A stretch of 64,000 nucleotides of DNA from Halomonas binhaiensis. Lineage in GTDB: Bacteria; Pseudomonadota; Gammaproteobacteria; Pseudomonadales; Halomonadaceae. The translations under genes were made by a program, and so were the position numbers. This document shows, piece after piece, positions 26,861 through 36,105 of the stretch (within the stretch, counting starts at the first letter, position 1; the number at the start of each line of letters is the position of its first letter). The DNA is taken from positions 4,831,270-4,895,269 of the forward strand of contig NZ_CP038437.2 in NCBI RefSeq assembly GCF_008329985.2, written 5' to 3'. The notes under the pieces were generated by a model. The model was not told the DNA's origin, made no database searches, and was given only the letters and a program-made list of their open reading frames with translations.

Positions 26861-27919
26861 TCAGGGAATGGTTACCGTGATGGTCACTGTCGTGTTATAG
26901 GGGCCCGGAGTCACCAGGCTTTCCTGACCGGGGACGAGAGTGGGGTAAAACAATAATCGTGTCTGTGAGCTGCCACCCTGGAGTGGCCGTATCATGCCAT
27001 TTTCCATCCCTAGTCCCAGCAGGTTGCCGGAGGCATCCGTCATGGCCACTCCAATACCGGGTTTGCTGGTGGCGATATAAGGGCCGTTGGCATCAGGGGT
27101 GCCCGTTGCTGTGGCAAAGAATTCAAGTCCTGAGAGATTGCCATGTGTACTGTTGGTGCAATCCACTGACAGGTCGATCGGCCTGGGTATATAACCTAAC
27201 CCTGGTGGAGCTCCAATATTGAGTTGGTTGATTGCTGTGCTGCCCAGGTCCACGGTAAAAGTATCTCCTGCACGGAAGGAGCAGGTTTGTGTCGTCCTGA
27301 CCGTAAAGTCAGCGCTTATTCTGATAAATGGGTGGTCAAGGTCTGGACCACCGATAGCGCTGGTGAACTGCCAGTAAACCTTGGCCAGTTCCCCGGAAAA
27401 GTGAGACTCTCCGAGAAAACTTCGGTCGACTCGAAGCTCAATCTGCCCTCGAGTTCCCGAGCTCACGTCAGCAGGTGTGTTATTAAGGGGGGCACAATTG
27501 GTGCCACCAGCATTCTGAACCTGGAAGAAGGGTACCGATACATTGCCACGACCAAAGATGAAAACAGATACTCGAGCTGAAAGGTGATCATTTAACCTGA
27601 TCCAACCATCGGTTGTGGGCAGAGCAGGCTCGCCAGTAAATAACGAAAACTCTCGAATCTCGCTTGGGCAGTGGCAGACAGCGTTTCCCTGTGAGCGGTC
27701 GGAAAAGTCGCGTGAAGTGGTATTTCCTGACAGATTGGAACCATCAACCTGTTCAGTGGCTTGCACAAGGAACGACCCAGGGCCAGAGCACTGCCATTCA
27801 GGCAAGCCCGTGGGCACAGGGGCAGCCAAACTGGTAGTGCTAATCAAGCTGGTAGCAACCACTGCGGCAAGGGTGGCAAGGGTAAGAAGGTGGCGAATGA
27901 ATGGGTAAGGTGTCATCAT
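26861..27919 (-). CDS. Fimbrial tip adhesin-like protein, copy 1
   Basis: A secreted protein of about 352 residues, the last gene of a chaperone-usher operon. A signal peptide (hydrophobic HLLTLATLAAVVATSLISTTSLA) precedes an N-terminal domain beginning LPEWQCSG with several cysteines. The C-terminal pilin-like domain (about 225-352) ends TVTITVTIP, an alternating strand suited to chaperone donor-strand binding. It is clearly paralogous to the next gene. The two-domain form is typical of tip adhesins; the receptor is unknown. The start at 27919 or 27916 precedes the signal peptide; no clear ribosome-binding site is visible. Confidence 0.7.
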   Translation of the reverse strand: MMTPYPFIRHLLTLATLAAVVATSLISTTSLAAPVPTGLPEWQCSGPGSFLVQATEQVDGSNLSGNTTSRDFSDRSQGNAVCHCPSEIREFSLFTGEPALPTTDGWIRLNDHLSARVSVFIFGRGNVSVPFFQVQNAGGTNCAPLNNTPADVSSGTRGQIELRVDRSFLGESHFSGELAKVYWQFTSAIGGPDLDHPFIRISADFTVRTTQTCSFRAGDTFTVDLGSTAINQLNIGAPPGLGYIPRPIDLSVDCTNSTHGNLSGLEFFATATGTPDANGPYIATSKPGIGVAMTDASGNLLGLGMENGMIRPLQGGSSQTRLLFYPTLVPGQESLVTPGPYNTTVTITVTIP

Positions 27920-28114
27920 TTTTCGTATTTTAATGGGAGGTAGGAACGAGATTTTAATTATTTGTCCATCTGTTTGTGGATGGTGAATGATGCATGTTTT
28001 ACACAATGAATTCTGTGTGTTGTTCGCAGATAAAAGTGAAATTAAATGTTTGTTTTTACAGGTGAATAGAGTGATGTAAATCGTATTTATGTCTCATGCC
28101 GGGTATGTCTTTCT

Positions 28115-29176
28115 TCAGGGAATAGTTACCGTGATGGTCACTGTTGCATTATAAGGCCCGGGAGTGACCTCGCTTTTCTGACCTGGGACGATAGTAGGGT
28201 AGAACTGTACTTTTTTTAGGGAACTTCCCCCTTGTAAAGGATGAATCTCACTATTCTCCATGCCTAGTCCCAGCAGGTTGCCGGAGACATCTGTCATCGC
28301 TACTCCGATACCTGGTTTACTGGTGGCGATATAGGGGCCATTGGTATTGGGAATACCTGCGGCTGTGGCAAAGAATTCAAGCCCTTGAATATCGCTATCC
28401 GAGATGTTGTCGCAGTTCACTGACAGGTCGATTTGCCTTGGTATATAACCAAGCTCTGGTGGTGCACCAACCTTGAGATGATTGATCGGTGTGCTTCCCA
28501 GGTCCACAGTAAAGGTATTTCCCGCACGGAAGGAGCAGTTTTGCGTGGTCTTGACCGAAATGTCAGCGTTTATTCTGGCAAAAGGATAGTTATGCGCTGG
28601 CCCGCCATCGGCACCTTGAAACTGCCTGTAGACTCTGGATAACTCACCAGAAAAGTGAGACTCACCGAGAAAACTCTTGTCGACCCGGAACTCGACCTGG
28701 CCATCGGCTGCTGGGGAGCGAGGGCCATAGCTGCTGGTGCCAGGAAAGCATCCACTCTGTTGGGAACTCCTGATCTGGAAAAAAGGTACTTGTTGATTGT
28801 CTAATCCATTGCCATGAATGATCACTCGCGCTGAAAGGTTATCGTTCAGCTTGAGCCAACCATTGGTTTCTGGCTGGGATGCGGTAGCTGTATATAACAC
28901 ATTGCCAGTATGAGATCTTGGGCAGTGACAAACAGTATGTATATCTGAATAGACAGAAAAACGACGTGAAGTGATGTTCCCCACCTGACGGGAACCATCA
29001 ATTTTCTCAGTTGCTCCTACGAAAACTGAGGTTGGGCTGGCACATTGCCAGACAGGCAAGCCTTCTGGTAAAGGGTCGGTCGTAGTGATCGTGCTACCAA
29101 TGGATATGCTGGAAACAAGGCATCCGTAAATGGCAAGGGAATGGCGAAGGTGAGAGGAAGATAACAACATCATCAT
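28115..29176 (-). CDS. Fimbrial tip adhesin-like protein, copy 2
   Basis: A 353-residue paralogue of the adjacent adhesin-like gene. Identical stretches include FLGESHFSGEL and SKPGIGVAMTD, and both proteins end TVTITVTIP, while the N-terminal domains diverge more. A signal peptide (about residues 1-30) precedes GLPVWQCASP. Three successive ATG codons make the exact start uncertain. The pair looks like a tandem duplication with faster change in the putative binding domain. Confidence 0.7.
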   Translation of the reverse strand: MMMLLSSSHLRHSLAIYGCLVSSISIGSTITTTDPLPEGLPVWQCASPTSVFVGATEKIDGSRQVGNITSRRFSVYSDIHTVCHCPRSHTGNVLYTATASQPETNGWLKLNDNLSARVIIHGNGLDNQQVPFFQIRSSQQSGCFPGTSSYGPRSPAADGQVEFRVDKSFLGESHFSGELSRVYRQFQGADGGPAHNYPFARINADISVKTTQNCSFRAGNTFTVDLGSTPINHLKVGAPPELGYIPRQIDLSVNCDNISDSDIQGLEFFATAAGIPNTNGPYIATSKPGIGVAMTDVSGNLLGLGMENSEIHPLQGGSSLKKVQFYPTIVPGQKSEVTPGPYNATVTITVTIP

Positions 29177-29185
29177 GCTCCGCCA

Positions 29186-29920
29186 TTATAATGAATAATG
29201 AATAGTAGATGAGGAACCGTAATCATTGATCCACCTGCCATTGATGCTGGCATTTGATGGTGCATTTCTTAGCTGTTTTACAATGAATATATGCTGGCCT
29301 TTCGGTGGGATAGGTGCGATATCAATGCTATCGCCACCCCCTGGCCAGGAAATCTGAAAACTGGCAAAATTGAGATAGAAGGGCGATGAGTTTTCGGCTA
29401 TCAGCTCTTGCCCTGCTGGAGTGATATTTCCCCAGCGCCACTGCAGACGTTCGGCACCTTGGGCGACACTTCCCTTTAGCCCTGCTGGACGAAACAGCAT
29501 TTTGATACGTGTGCGCAATGCCACCTGCATGGTGTTCAGATTTTCTGCCGCTGATAATTTCGGCGGTATTTCCAATACATTGAGCCAGAATAGTGATTCA
29601 CGATCCTGGGGGAGAATACGGTTGATGTAGGCTAGTCGCAGTGTCTGCCCGGATCGGGCCTCAACGCGTGTTACCGGTGGTGTGATAACAAAGGGGAGGG
29701 CCTCCTCTCCAGGTTGGCGGCTGGCATCGCCACTATCCAGCCAGGATTGGACAAGGACTGCTGTATCTCCTTTGTTGGTCAATTCGATACTGACGTTCTT
29801 GCGCTCGCCTGGATAAATAACCCGAGAACCGGCAAGGGTGATGGCTGCTTGAGTCTGGCCTATGCTGAGCAGCAGCATGCACAGGATAAAGAGGACTGTC
29901 TTGATTCGGCGTGATTTCAT
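29186..29920 (-). CDS. Fimbrial periplasmic chaperone, PapD/FimC family
   Basis: A periplasmic chaperone that caps fimbrial subunits before delivery to the usher. The ATG at 29920 gives a good signal peptide (KTVLFILCMLLLSIGQTQA) after a basic start, with AGGG upstream. The mature protein has two immunoglobulin-like domains. The family pattern VIYPGERKNVSIELTNKGD, then LFWLNVLEIPP and LRTRIKMLFRP (with the conserved lysine/arginine for subunit C-termini) is present. It lies between usher and adhesins. Confidence 0.93.
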   Translation of the reverse strand: MKSRRIKTVLFILCMLLLSIGQTQAAITLAGSRVIYPGERKNVSIELTNKGDTAVLVQSWLDSGDASRQPGEEALPFVITPPVTRVEARSGQTLRLAYINRILPQDRESLFWLNVLEIPPKLSAAENLNTMQVALRTRIKMLFRPAGLKGSVAQGAERLQWRWGNITPAGQELIAENSSPFYLNFASFQISWPGGGDSIDIAPIPPKGQHIFIVKQLRNAPSNASINGRWINDYGSSSTIHYSL

Positions 29921-29984
29921 GGGCTGGCCCTGCTGGTTGGCTACGTGATGACTTGGTCGTATGCATGACATTTGTCAGGCCTCA

Positions 29985-32639
29985 TTAACCTGCTATCGAA
30001 AGTCGCTGTTCGGCTGAGGAACATGGCAGCTCGAGTCTGTGATAACCGTGTTCATCCACCGGTAGAGACTCGATGTCGGGTAGTTGCAGTTGGCAGGTGA
30101 TGTCTGGCTCCAGCTCCACTTCCAGTGCACTATATGTTCCGCGAAAATAAATCAGCCCCCCCTGGCCCACCATGGTGATCATCTTTCCTGTTTGCGGATC
30201 GATGACGGATGAAGCAAATGGAACTTCATGACGGTTGGTGACCGATATCAGCACTGGCAAGCCGGAATTTGTCGGATATTCGACGGCCACGATGGCCCCA
30301 CGTGTCGGTACCACATCCTGACCTGTTGAGCCCAGCTCTATGCTGTGGTCGAGAGCACTGGTATCAAGGCTCAAGCGGTTATATCGGTATGGTGTCAAGG
30401 TTGCTGCTAGAGCGTATCCCTGTTCATTCACAAACGTGCCTCGTGATGAACGTAATGCAGCACCATCAGCCCCTTCGGCCTTGATCAACGCCATGGTTTC
30501 ACCGCGTTCGGGGCTGAACACCAGGCCCTCGGAGTGTGCCAATACTGTGCCACTCACGCTGGCGGAATACTGATTGGATGCATCCCCGATACTGGCATTG
30601 GCGCCTAGTGCCGTTGCTGGAGTATTCCATTGCAAGGAGCCGCCAAACTCTCCAGAGCTTTCCCCTATGAATGTATTGTTGGAAGCGTAGAGCTGATAGC
30701 TGCCTTGGTCACGTTTACCCGCAATTCCATTTACGCTGGTACGTAACTGATAGTTGTCCGAGTCTTCATAATTGCTGCTGAGTGATAGCCTGGGACGTTG
30801 GGTGCCCTGGCCAATGGGGAAGCTGAAAGAGGCGAAATAACGTGTCTCCGCTACATCGTCGGATAGGTCGCGGCTAGCGGACAGGGAAAGGCTGCCCCAA
30901 TCAAAGGAATGGTTATAGTTGACCTGAAAGGTCGTGGTGTCTGCGCGCTCATCCCACCAGGAACTCGAGATGCCGCTGACGCCCAGGTTGCCGTATCTTC
31001 CCAGCGGCTGGCTGACACTGACCTGAAGACGATCACGCTCGCGTCGGAGGCTATCAAAGCTACTATTGCCGGATTCAAGTTGGGCATAATCAGCAAAGTT
31101 CAGGAATTCATCCGTCGAGAAGCGGTAGGCCGCCAGCGATACGTTGGTGGCACTGGTATCCAGTCGCTTGCTGTAACTGATCCGATAACTCTCGCCGGAT
31201 AGTGTTTCGTGTTCACCTGATGATATCCGTACATCTTGAGCCCGGGACACCGTAGCATCAGCGCTCAGGGCGCCGATGGGGGTCGCGAAGGCGGCACCGA
31301 CGATAGATGCCGCGTACTGTTCTGCCAGAGTGCCTCCGCCGTACACCGTCATGAAATTGTTGATTCCACGACGATAGGTTGCCTGGCTGAACAGTGGGCC
31401 ATCGCTGCCTTCAACATTTCGATATTGTCCCAGGGTTGCGCTGAATCGTGAGGCTCCAGGTCTAAGCAGTTGCACCACTGATGAAAAAGGAAGCGTGAAG
31501 CTATGCTCGCTGCCATCGGCTTCGGTGACGGTTACCTCCAGGTCTCCGGCAAAGCTGGTGGCATACAGGTCGTTGATGACAAACTCACCAGGGGGAACGG
31601 ATGTTTCGTAGATGACGGCATTGGCCTGGCGCACTGTGACAACCGCGCTTGAGTTGGCAATGCCACGAATTACCGGTGCAAAGCCGCGTTCTGACTCGGG
31701 CAGCATCTGGTCATCACTGGCCAATTGCACACCAGTGAACGGCACACTATTGAATTGGTCGCCTGGCGTGAAGTATTCACCCGCGGTAAATTGCGCTGTC
31801 ACTGCAGTCACATCACGCTGGGCATAGGTATTGATGGCTTCATACCCTGTCTCGTCACCCCCCTGTATGTTGGCATTGTGACGCCATCGCCAGTCGCCAA
31901 TATTGAAACCAGCTCCAAGATTGGCGTTGTAACGGGTTGAGCTTTCCCCTGTATCCGGGCGCGAGTGGAAAGCATTGGCCATGTATCCCAGAAAGCCAGC
32001 AGTAATGCCGTTGTCCCAGTCGGAAGGAGAGATGTAACCGCGCTTCACCTGGCCTAGATAGATTTGTGGAATGCTGACATCCGCGCGCAGGCTGGCGGAA
32101 TCAACACTTACCTCTGCATTGGGTATGAGTGTCTTGACCTCCAGGCATTGCTGTTGAATCTGTCGCTGCAGAAGGGGTTGGTCTGGAAGCGCCTCCAAGT
32201 TGACTCCCCATTGCTGTAGCGCGCTTTCGCTGAAACATTGGGTTGTTTCCCCATCCGGGCTGGTAACGACCAGCATCTCCTGATCAAAGACGTCCTTGTC
32301 ATTCAGCCATACGGAGAGTTCGTAGCGGCCATCAGTCAGCAGGTTCGAGCGTTCGAAGTGTGTCAGGTTGACGTTGCTGCCATTGCCTCTCAGAAATCGG
32401 GGGTCGAATTCGAGTATTGATTCTTCTTCAGCAAAGGCAACGGAAATATCTGAAATAGATAATGACACGATGGATGCCAGGATTATTGGAAAGTGAAATC
32501 GTGGGATACATGAAAGACAATAATGAAAGGCAATAGGGAGAGTGAATTTTAGAGACTCCAAGATAGATGCAGGAGCCAGTTTTGAGTGTTGTTTAAATAT
32601 CTGTTGAGTTAAATTGACACAACCAGAAAGAGCAGACAT
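29985..32639 (-). CDS. Fimbrial outer-membrane usher, FimD/PapC family
   Basis: The outer-membrane usher that assembles and exports the fimbria. The 884-residue protein has a long N-terminal leader whose hydrophobic part (about 47-67) fits a signal peptide, then the N-terminal domain starting EFDPRFLRGNGSNVNLTHFE. The usher signature VSVSQPLGRYGNLGVS lies in the barrel, with a plug region around residues 240-330 and two C-terminal beta domains. Cysteines near the end (ITCQLQ, PCSSAEQ) fit the usual disulfide. GGAG lies 10 nt before the ATG; an internal start nearer the signal peptide is possible. Confidence 0.93.
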   Translation of the reverse strand: MSALSGCVNLTQQIFKQHSKLAPASILESLKFTLPIAFHYCLSCIPRFHFPIILASIVSLSISDISVAFAEEESILEFDPRFLRGNGSNVNLTHFERSNLLTDGRYELSVWLNDKDVFDQEMLVVTSPDGETTQCFSESALQQWGVNLEALPDQPLLQRQIQQQCLEVKTLIPNAEVSVDSASLRADVSIPQIYLGQVKRGYISPSDWDNGITAGFLGYMANAFHSRPDTGESSTRYNANLGAGFNIGDWRWRHNANIQGGDETGYEAINTYAQRDVTAVTAQFTAGEYFTPGDQFNSVPFTGVQLASDDQMLPESERGFAPVIRGIANSSAVVTVRQANAVIYETSVPPGEFVINDLYATSFAGDLEVTVTEADGSEHSFTLPFSSVVQLLRPGASRFSATLGQYRNVEGSDGPLFSQATYRRGINNFMTVYGGGTLAEQYAASIVGAAFATPIGALSADATVSRAQDVRISSGEHETLSGESYRISYSKRLDTSATNVSLAAYRFSTDEFLNFADYAQLESGNSSFDSLRRERDRLQVSVSQPLGRYGNLGVSGISSSWWDERADTTTFQVNYNHSFDWGSLSLSASRDLSDDVAETRYFASFSFPIGQGTQRPRLSLSSNYEDSDNYQLRTSVNGIAGKRDQGSYQLYASNNTFIGESSGEFGGSLQWNTPATALGANASIGDASNQYSASVSGTVLAHSEGLVFSPERGETMALIKAEGADGAALRSSRGTFVNEQGYALAATLTPYRYNRLSLDTSALDHSIELGSTGQDVVPTRGAIVAVEYPTNSGLPVLISVTNRHEVPFASSVIDPQTGKMITMVGQGGLIYFRGTYSALEVELEPDITCQLQLPDIESLPVDEHGYHRLELPCSSAEQRLSIAG

Positions 32640-32658
32640 TTCTACAACACTCCAAGGC

Positions 32659-32699
32659 CCCGCTTTTCTGGGATTTCGAGTAAAGTTCTCGAAAGCGGG
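32659..32699 (-). promoter_or_regulatory. Stem-loop between major pilin and usher genes
   Basis: An inverted repeat with outer arms CCCGCTTT / AAAGCGGG and an alternative inner stem TTTCGAG / CTCGAAA, without a clear T tract. In fimbrial operons such structures after the major subunit gene lower expression of downstream genes or stabilise the pilin transcript. That role is inferred. Confidence 0.5.
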
Positions 32700-32797
32700 A
32701 GCTACGACAAGGACCTGTTAATCTGAATGCGATTAATCGACCTATCTTCGGATAGATCAGTCATTGCCATCCCTGGCCGATATATAAAAATATCTAT

Positions 32798-33325
32798 TTA
32801 CTGATACTCTACGGTATAGACCAGTTGAGTATCCACATCCCCCGGCGTGGCTGCGCCACCAACAGCGATATACTGAGCGCTGTAAGTCAAATTGGCATTG
32901 CCAGACGTGTCAAAGCTGACAAAGGGGTTGTTTTCATTGCTTCGCAGGTCGATGGATGTTCCGCCAGCATCAATAATTTGTACCTGAGTGTTACCAGCAG
33001 GTGTAGCTGAATTGTTGACCAGGTTGCCAGTGCTTGAATCGACATTGGTCGACTCAAAGTAAGCGCGAGCGCCGCCAGTTGTCGGACATTCCGTCAAATT
33101 GAATGTAAACGCCGTGGCACCTGCCACTGCCCCGTTAGTGGTCAGGGAAGCGGTTGAAATGGTAGGCAATACCACACTACTGCTGGCGCTACCTCCATTT
33201 ATGGTGACGGTACATGATGTATCTGTGACAGTGCCCGAGATATCGATGGTTCCATCGATTGCAAAGACACTACCAGACACCATGGAGCAGCAAGCTGCCA
33301 TGATTAGTTTGGGCGAAAGTTTCAT
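32798..33325 (-). CDS. Major fimbrial subunit, type 1 pilin family
   Basis: The structural pilin, 175 residues. A signal peptide (to about Ala22, SGSVFA-IDG) precedes the family start GTIDISGTVTDTSCTV. The first conserved cysteine lies there and the second is in FNLTECPTTGG; the penultimate tyrosine (YTVEYQ) is also typical. It is the first gene of the operon pilin-usher-chaperone-adhesin-adhesin. AAGGAGATGAGAA before the ATG is a strong ribosome-binding site, in keeping with high expression. Confidence 0.92.
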   Translation of the reverse strand: MKLSPKLIMAACCSMVSGSVFAIDGTIDISGTVTDTSCTVTINGGSASSSVVLPTISTASLTTNGAVAGATAFTFNLTECPTTGGARAYFESTNVDSSTGNLVNNSATPAGNTQVQIIDAGGTSIDLRSNENNPFVSFDTSGNANLTYSAQYIAVGGAATPGDVDTQLVYTVEYQ

Positions 33326-33821
33326 TTCTCATCTCCTTGGGAAGGGTTGTCTAATGAATTTATAAAGTATTCGTTCATGTGGCTTGTCACATTAAGAAAC
33401 TACCATTTTTTCGACTGTTTTTATGAAAACGATTATGATCGTTTCGGTTGTGATCTACGGAACTCTGGCTTGTTTTCTTATGTTTATAACTTGTCTTTGA
33501 TATATGGATATAATTGTGTGTTATTGGTATTGCTATTTATATTTTGAGAATGAAGCTTAAGTTTCGAAGTGAGTAGAGGTATTGATCTGTGTCAATTTTG
33601 TGCAGATATAGGCATAAGCTATGAGTGGTTTGGCTGTAACCATTGATTTTTTTAAATCTATTTGGTTGTTTGTTCTAGTTATTTGATCTGGTCTTTTTTA
33701 ATCCAGTGAATATTTATATTTTCCATTATTTTTGTTGCTGTTTTTGGCTCTTGTCGCATAAGCCTTAAGGGTTAGTTGCCGAGTCCCGGATGGCATTGGC
33801 AATCCGGGGCCGGTGATGGGA
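33326..33821. other. AT-rich junction between fimbrial operon and flgN
   Basis: About 500 bp of low-GC DNA without a convincing gene. It should hold the fimbrial promoter (transcribed towards lower coordinates) and marks the edge between the fimbrial and flagellar blocks. I see no tRNA gene, integrase, insertion sequence or flanking direct repeat. Confidence 0.6.
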
Positions 33822-34271
33822 TCAAGCAGAAACGTCAAGCCGGGGAGATTGCAAGGGCGCACGGCCATTAGCGTGGTAGACATTGGCTGCGGCGATGCGG
33901 TGGAGATGATCGAGCATATGCTGGTTGTGGTCCATGCGCAGTTGCAGTAACTCACCATTGCGTCGGTTAGCACGGGAGATTTCCTGAGCGATCTGACGAA
34001 TGCTGAGCCAGATCGGTTCACAGCCATTGTCCCTGGCAATCTGAAGAGCACCATGATCATCATCGCTGTAGTTCAGTTGACATTGGGTCTGGTGCCGTCT
34101 GCTTTCTGCCTTTGCCAATGCCTGTTGTAGCGAGGACTTTGCGTCAGTCAGTTGGACGAGGTGCAGTGCATCGACCTGTCCCTGAACCAGGCATTCCTGT
34201 TCTTCCTGCAACAACGCCAGTAACTGGCTGAGGTACTGGCGTTGCATATCAAGTAATAACGACAGGTTCAC
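33822..34271 (-). CDS. flgN: Flagellar export chaperone FlgN
   Basis: FlgN chaperones the hook-filament junction proteins FlgK and FlgL. The 149-residue helical protein has heptad-like patterning (LLALLQEEQECLVQGQVDAL) and the family position after flgM. The start is GTG at 34271, overlapping the flgM stop (GTGA) with AAGGAA upstream. It shares the flgM sigma-28 promoter. Confidence 0.85.
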   Translation of the reverse strand: MNLSLLLDMQRQYLSQLLALLQEEQECLVQGQVDALHLVQLTDAKSSLQQALAKAESRRHQTQCQLNYSDDDHGALQIARDNGCEPIWLSIRQIAQEISRANRRNGELLQLRMDHNQHMLDHLHRIAAANVYHANGRAPLQSPRLDVSA

Positions 34272-34561
34272 TGGGGTGTTTCCTTATCGAGCATGTCACG
34301 CACACTGGCCAACAAGCCGTCAGCAATGCGCTCGGGGGAGATATGCAAGCGGCCCTCGCGAATGGCATCACGTATCTCTGTCACACGGGCCATGTCGATA
34401 TCCTGGCGGGTATCTGCATGGGGATGACTGAGATGTGTCAGGCTGGATGGAGCCCCCTGTTCATGGCCAGCTGGCAGGTTCGTCACCTTCTGCGACTGGG
34501 TGGTGGCACTCTTCTCGGTGGAGGCTGAGTGAGCCAGCGGTGTATTGGGGCTGATCTTCAT
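34268..34561 (-). CDS. flgM: Anti-sigma-28 factor FlgM
   Basis: FlgM binds FliA until the hook is finished and is then exported. The 97-residue protein has a polar, disordered N-terminus and the conserved C-terminal FliA-binding part RVTEIRDAIREGRLHISPERIADGLL. A near-consensus sigma-28 promoter lies 43 bp upstream, giving the usual feedback loop. flgN overlaps its stop. Confidence 0.95.
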   Translation of the reverse strand: MKISPNTPLAHSASTEKSATTQSQKVTNLPAGHEQGAPSSLTHLSHPHADTRQDIDMARVTEIRDAIREGRLHISPERIADGLLASVRDMLDKETPQ

Positions 34562-34603
34562 GGTGAACGCTCTCTGGGCTGGAGAATGGGAGTCTTGCCC
34601 GAA

Positions 34604-34630
34604 TTATCGGCCACGGACGTGAGAACTTTA
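34604..34630 (-). promoter_or_regulatory. Sigma-28 promoter of flgMN
   Basis: Minus strand reads TAAAGTTC, 11 nt, GCCGATAA. Only one base of sixteen differs from the consensus. Confidence 0.9.
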
Positions 34631-34647
34631 TAGCGTCGGGCCCAGAT

Positions 34648-35406
34648 CTAGAACGTCACGCTGAGGATGCCCGGTCCGGCCACTCTGGCTTCGATGATGT
34701 TGCGTTGAGAAATACGGACTCGAATCATGTCACCAAGCCCGCCGGCATCCAGTGCCTTGCCCTGACGCTGTAGACGAAAACCTTGGCCAGATGCTTCGAT
34801 GGTAACGGTCTGGTCACGATCTACCAGGCGCGGGGCCTGAAGATCGCGCGTGGAGAGACTATGCCCCTTTTGCAGGGGACGTCTGGCCTGTAGGCCAATC
34901 GCATTGATCGGGTCGTGCAGGATGTGGGCAGGCATCCGGCTCAGGTCGACCTGCTCCTGGCGCAGCATCTCCGGACGAATGCGCTCGCCGGTAGCAACAT
35001 CCTGTGTGATGACCAGGCGATTCCCGAAGCGATGCACCTCAGCTTGCAAGTAACGAACATTCTGGGAGTTTTCTGCGCAGCGCACACCAATAGCGATTCG
35101 GCCCGACAGCGGTTGGTCCGGTCGAGGCAGGAACGGAACAGGGCTGTGGCAGGCATCAAGATGGTCTGCGGGAGGAAAGACTTGTATATCGGTGTCTTCA
35201 GGGGTGGCTCCCTCTGCCTGCAAACGCGTGCTGAGAAAGGCTTCAACTTGTGCCGTTATGGTATTTCCGTTGGGGGAAACAGCAGCGATAGCAGGCAGCG
35301 TAAAGACCATGATCAGCGCGCTCAGTCGCCATTGGCTGGCCATCCTCACTAGGGCATGTACTCCACATCGATAATGTCTGATGTTACGGGGCAGGCGCCT
35401 CGTCAT
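34648..35406 (-). CDS. flgA: Flagellar P-ring assembly chaperone FlgA
   Basis: A periplasmic chaperone for P-ring (FlgI) assembly. The 252-residue protein has a basic N-terminus with a hydrophobic segment (about 27-43) and then a SAF-type domain at the C-terminus (QVDLSRMPAHIL through VRISQRNIIEARVAGPGILSV). AGGA precedes the ATG at 35406; one at 35343 would also keep a signal peptide. It is divergent from flgB, as in enterics, so the 170-bp gap should hold class 2 promoters. Confidence 0.92.
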   Translation of the reverse strand: MTRRLPRNIRHYRCGVHALVRMASQWRLSALIMVFTLPAIAAVSPNGNTITAQVEAFLSTRLQAEGATPEDTDIQVFPPADHLDACHSPVPFLPRPDQPLSGRIAIGVRCAENSQNVRYLQAEVHRFGNRLVITQDVATGERIRPEMLRQEQVDLSRMPAHILHDPINAIGLQARRPLQKGHSLSTRDLQAPRLVDRDQTVTIEASGQGFRLQRQGKALDAGGLGDMIRVRISQRNIIEARVAGPGILSVTF

Positions 35407-35576
35407 GTTGTCCTGCAGGCAATGACTTGGGCCATCGTCTCGAATATGAGTCTATCTCCGGGCGGTAGGCAGCATGCTTTGAATTGCCATAGGGATTGTG
35501 GGCTGTTTGACGCTTTGTCATGACGCCTGCCTGCTTATGCTCCATCGTCGAACCTATGCCGTTGGAGTGCTGCACG

Positions 35577-35993
35577 ATGATCGACCAGATCGAAGCCTCT
35601 CTCGCTTTTCACCAGCGGGCCCTGACGCTGCGCCAGGAGCGCCAAAAGGTGCTGGCCAGCAATATCGCCAATGCCGATACCCCGGGCTACAAGGCCCGGG
35701 ACCTGGACTTTTCCCGGGCCTTGGAAGATGCCATGTCCGACGTTTCTCAGTCTGGTCTGGCGCTGAAGCGCACCTCTGACCGTCACTTGATGGGACAAGG
35801 TGCTTCGGGCGCGCTGGATAACCGCCACTTGCTGTATCGGGTCCCTGACCAGCCGAGTCTGGATGGCAATACCGTGGATATGGATCGTGAACGCAGTGCC
35901 TTTGCTGACAATTCGGTGCGTTATCAAGCCGCACTGACCATTCTTGACCAGCGTCTTCAAGGCCTGAGACAAGCCATGCAGCCGGAACGCTGA
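35577..35993 (+). CDS. flgB: Flagellar proximal rod protein FlgB
   Basis: A proximal rod subunit of 138 residues with the rod-protein motif LASNIANADTPGYKARDLDF near residue 30 and a C-terminal helix. The ATG at 35577 follows GGAG at 8 nt; an in-frame ATG upstream at 35520 has no support. It begins the flgBCDEFGHIJ operon, divergent from flgA. Confidence 0.95.
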   Translation: MIDQIEASLAFHQRALTLRQERQKVLASNIANADTPGYKARDLDFSRALEDAMSDVSQSGLALKRTSDRHLMGQGASGALDNRHLLYRVPDQPSLDGNTVDMDRERSAFADNSVRYQAALTILDQRLQGLRQAMQPER

Positions 35994-36067
35994 TGTGTTT
36001 TCAGTGAGCCGATGGCTCTGCCAGTGAGCTGAAGGCTCTGTCATTTGAGCTGATGGCTCTCTCAGCA
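35989..36067. repeat. 19-21-bp x4 tandem array spanning the flgB stop
   Basis: Four units start GCTGATG, GCCGATGG, GCTGAAGG and GCTGATGG at 35989, 36008, 36028 and 36049. The first contains the flgB stop codon (35991-35993). The array fills most of the flgB-flgC gap. Confidence 0.8.
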
Positions 36068-36105
36068 GATGCCACTGCAAGTATCGCGCATAAAGGAATT
36101 CACCT

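Noticed and set aside
33347..33547. 66-codon plus-strand hydrophobic open frame upstream of the fimbrial operon
   Set aside because: AT-rich DNA gives chance hydrophobic frames; no ribosome-binding site or homology-like pattern.
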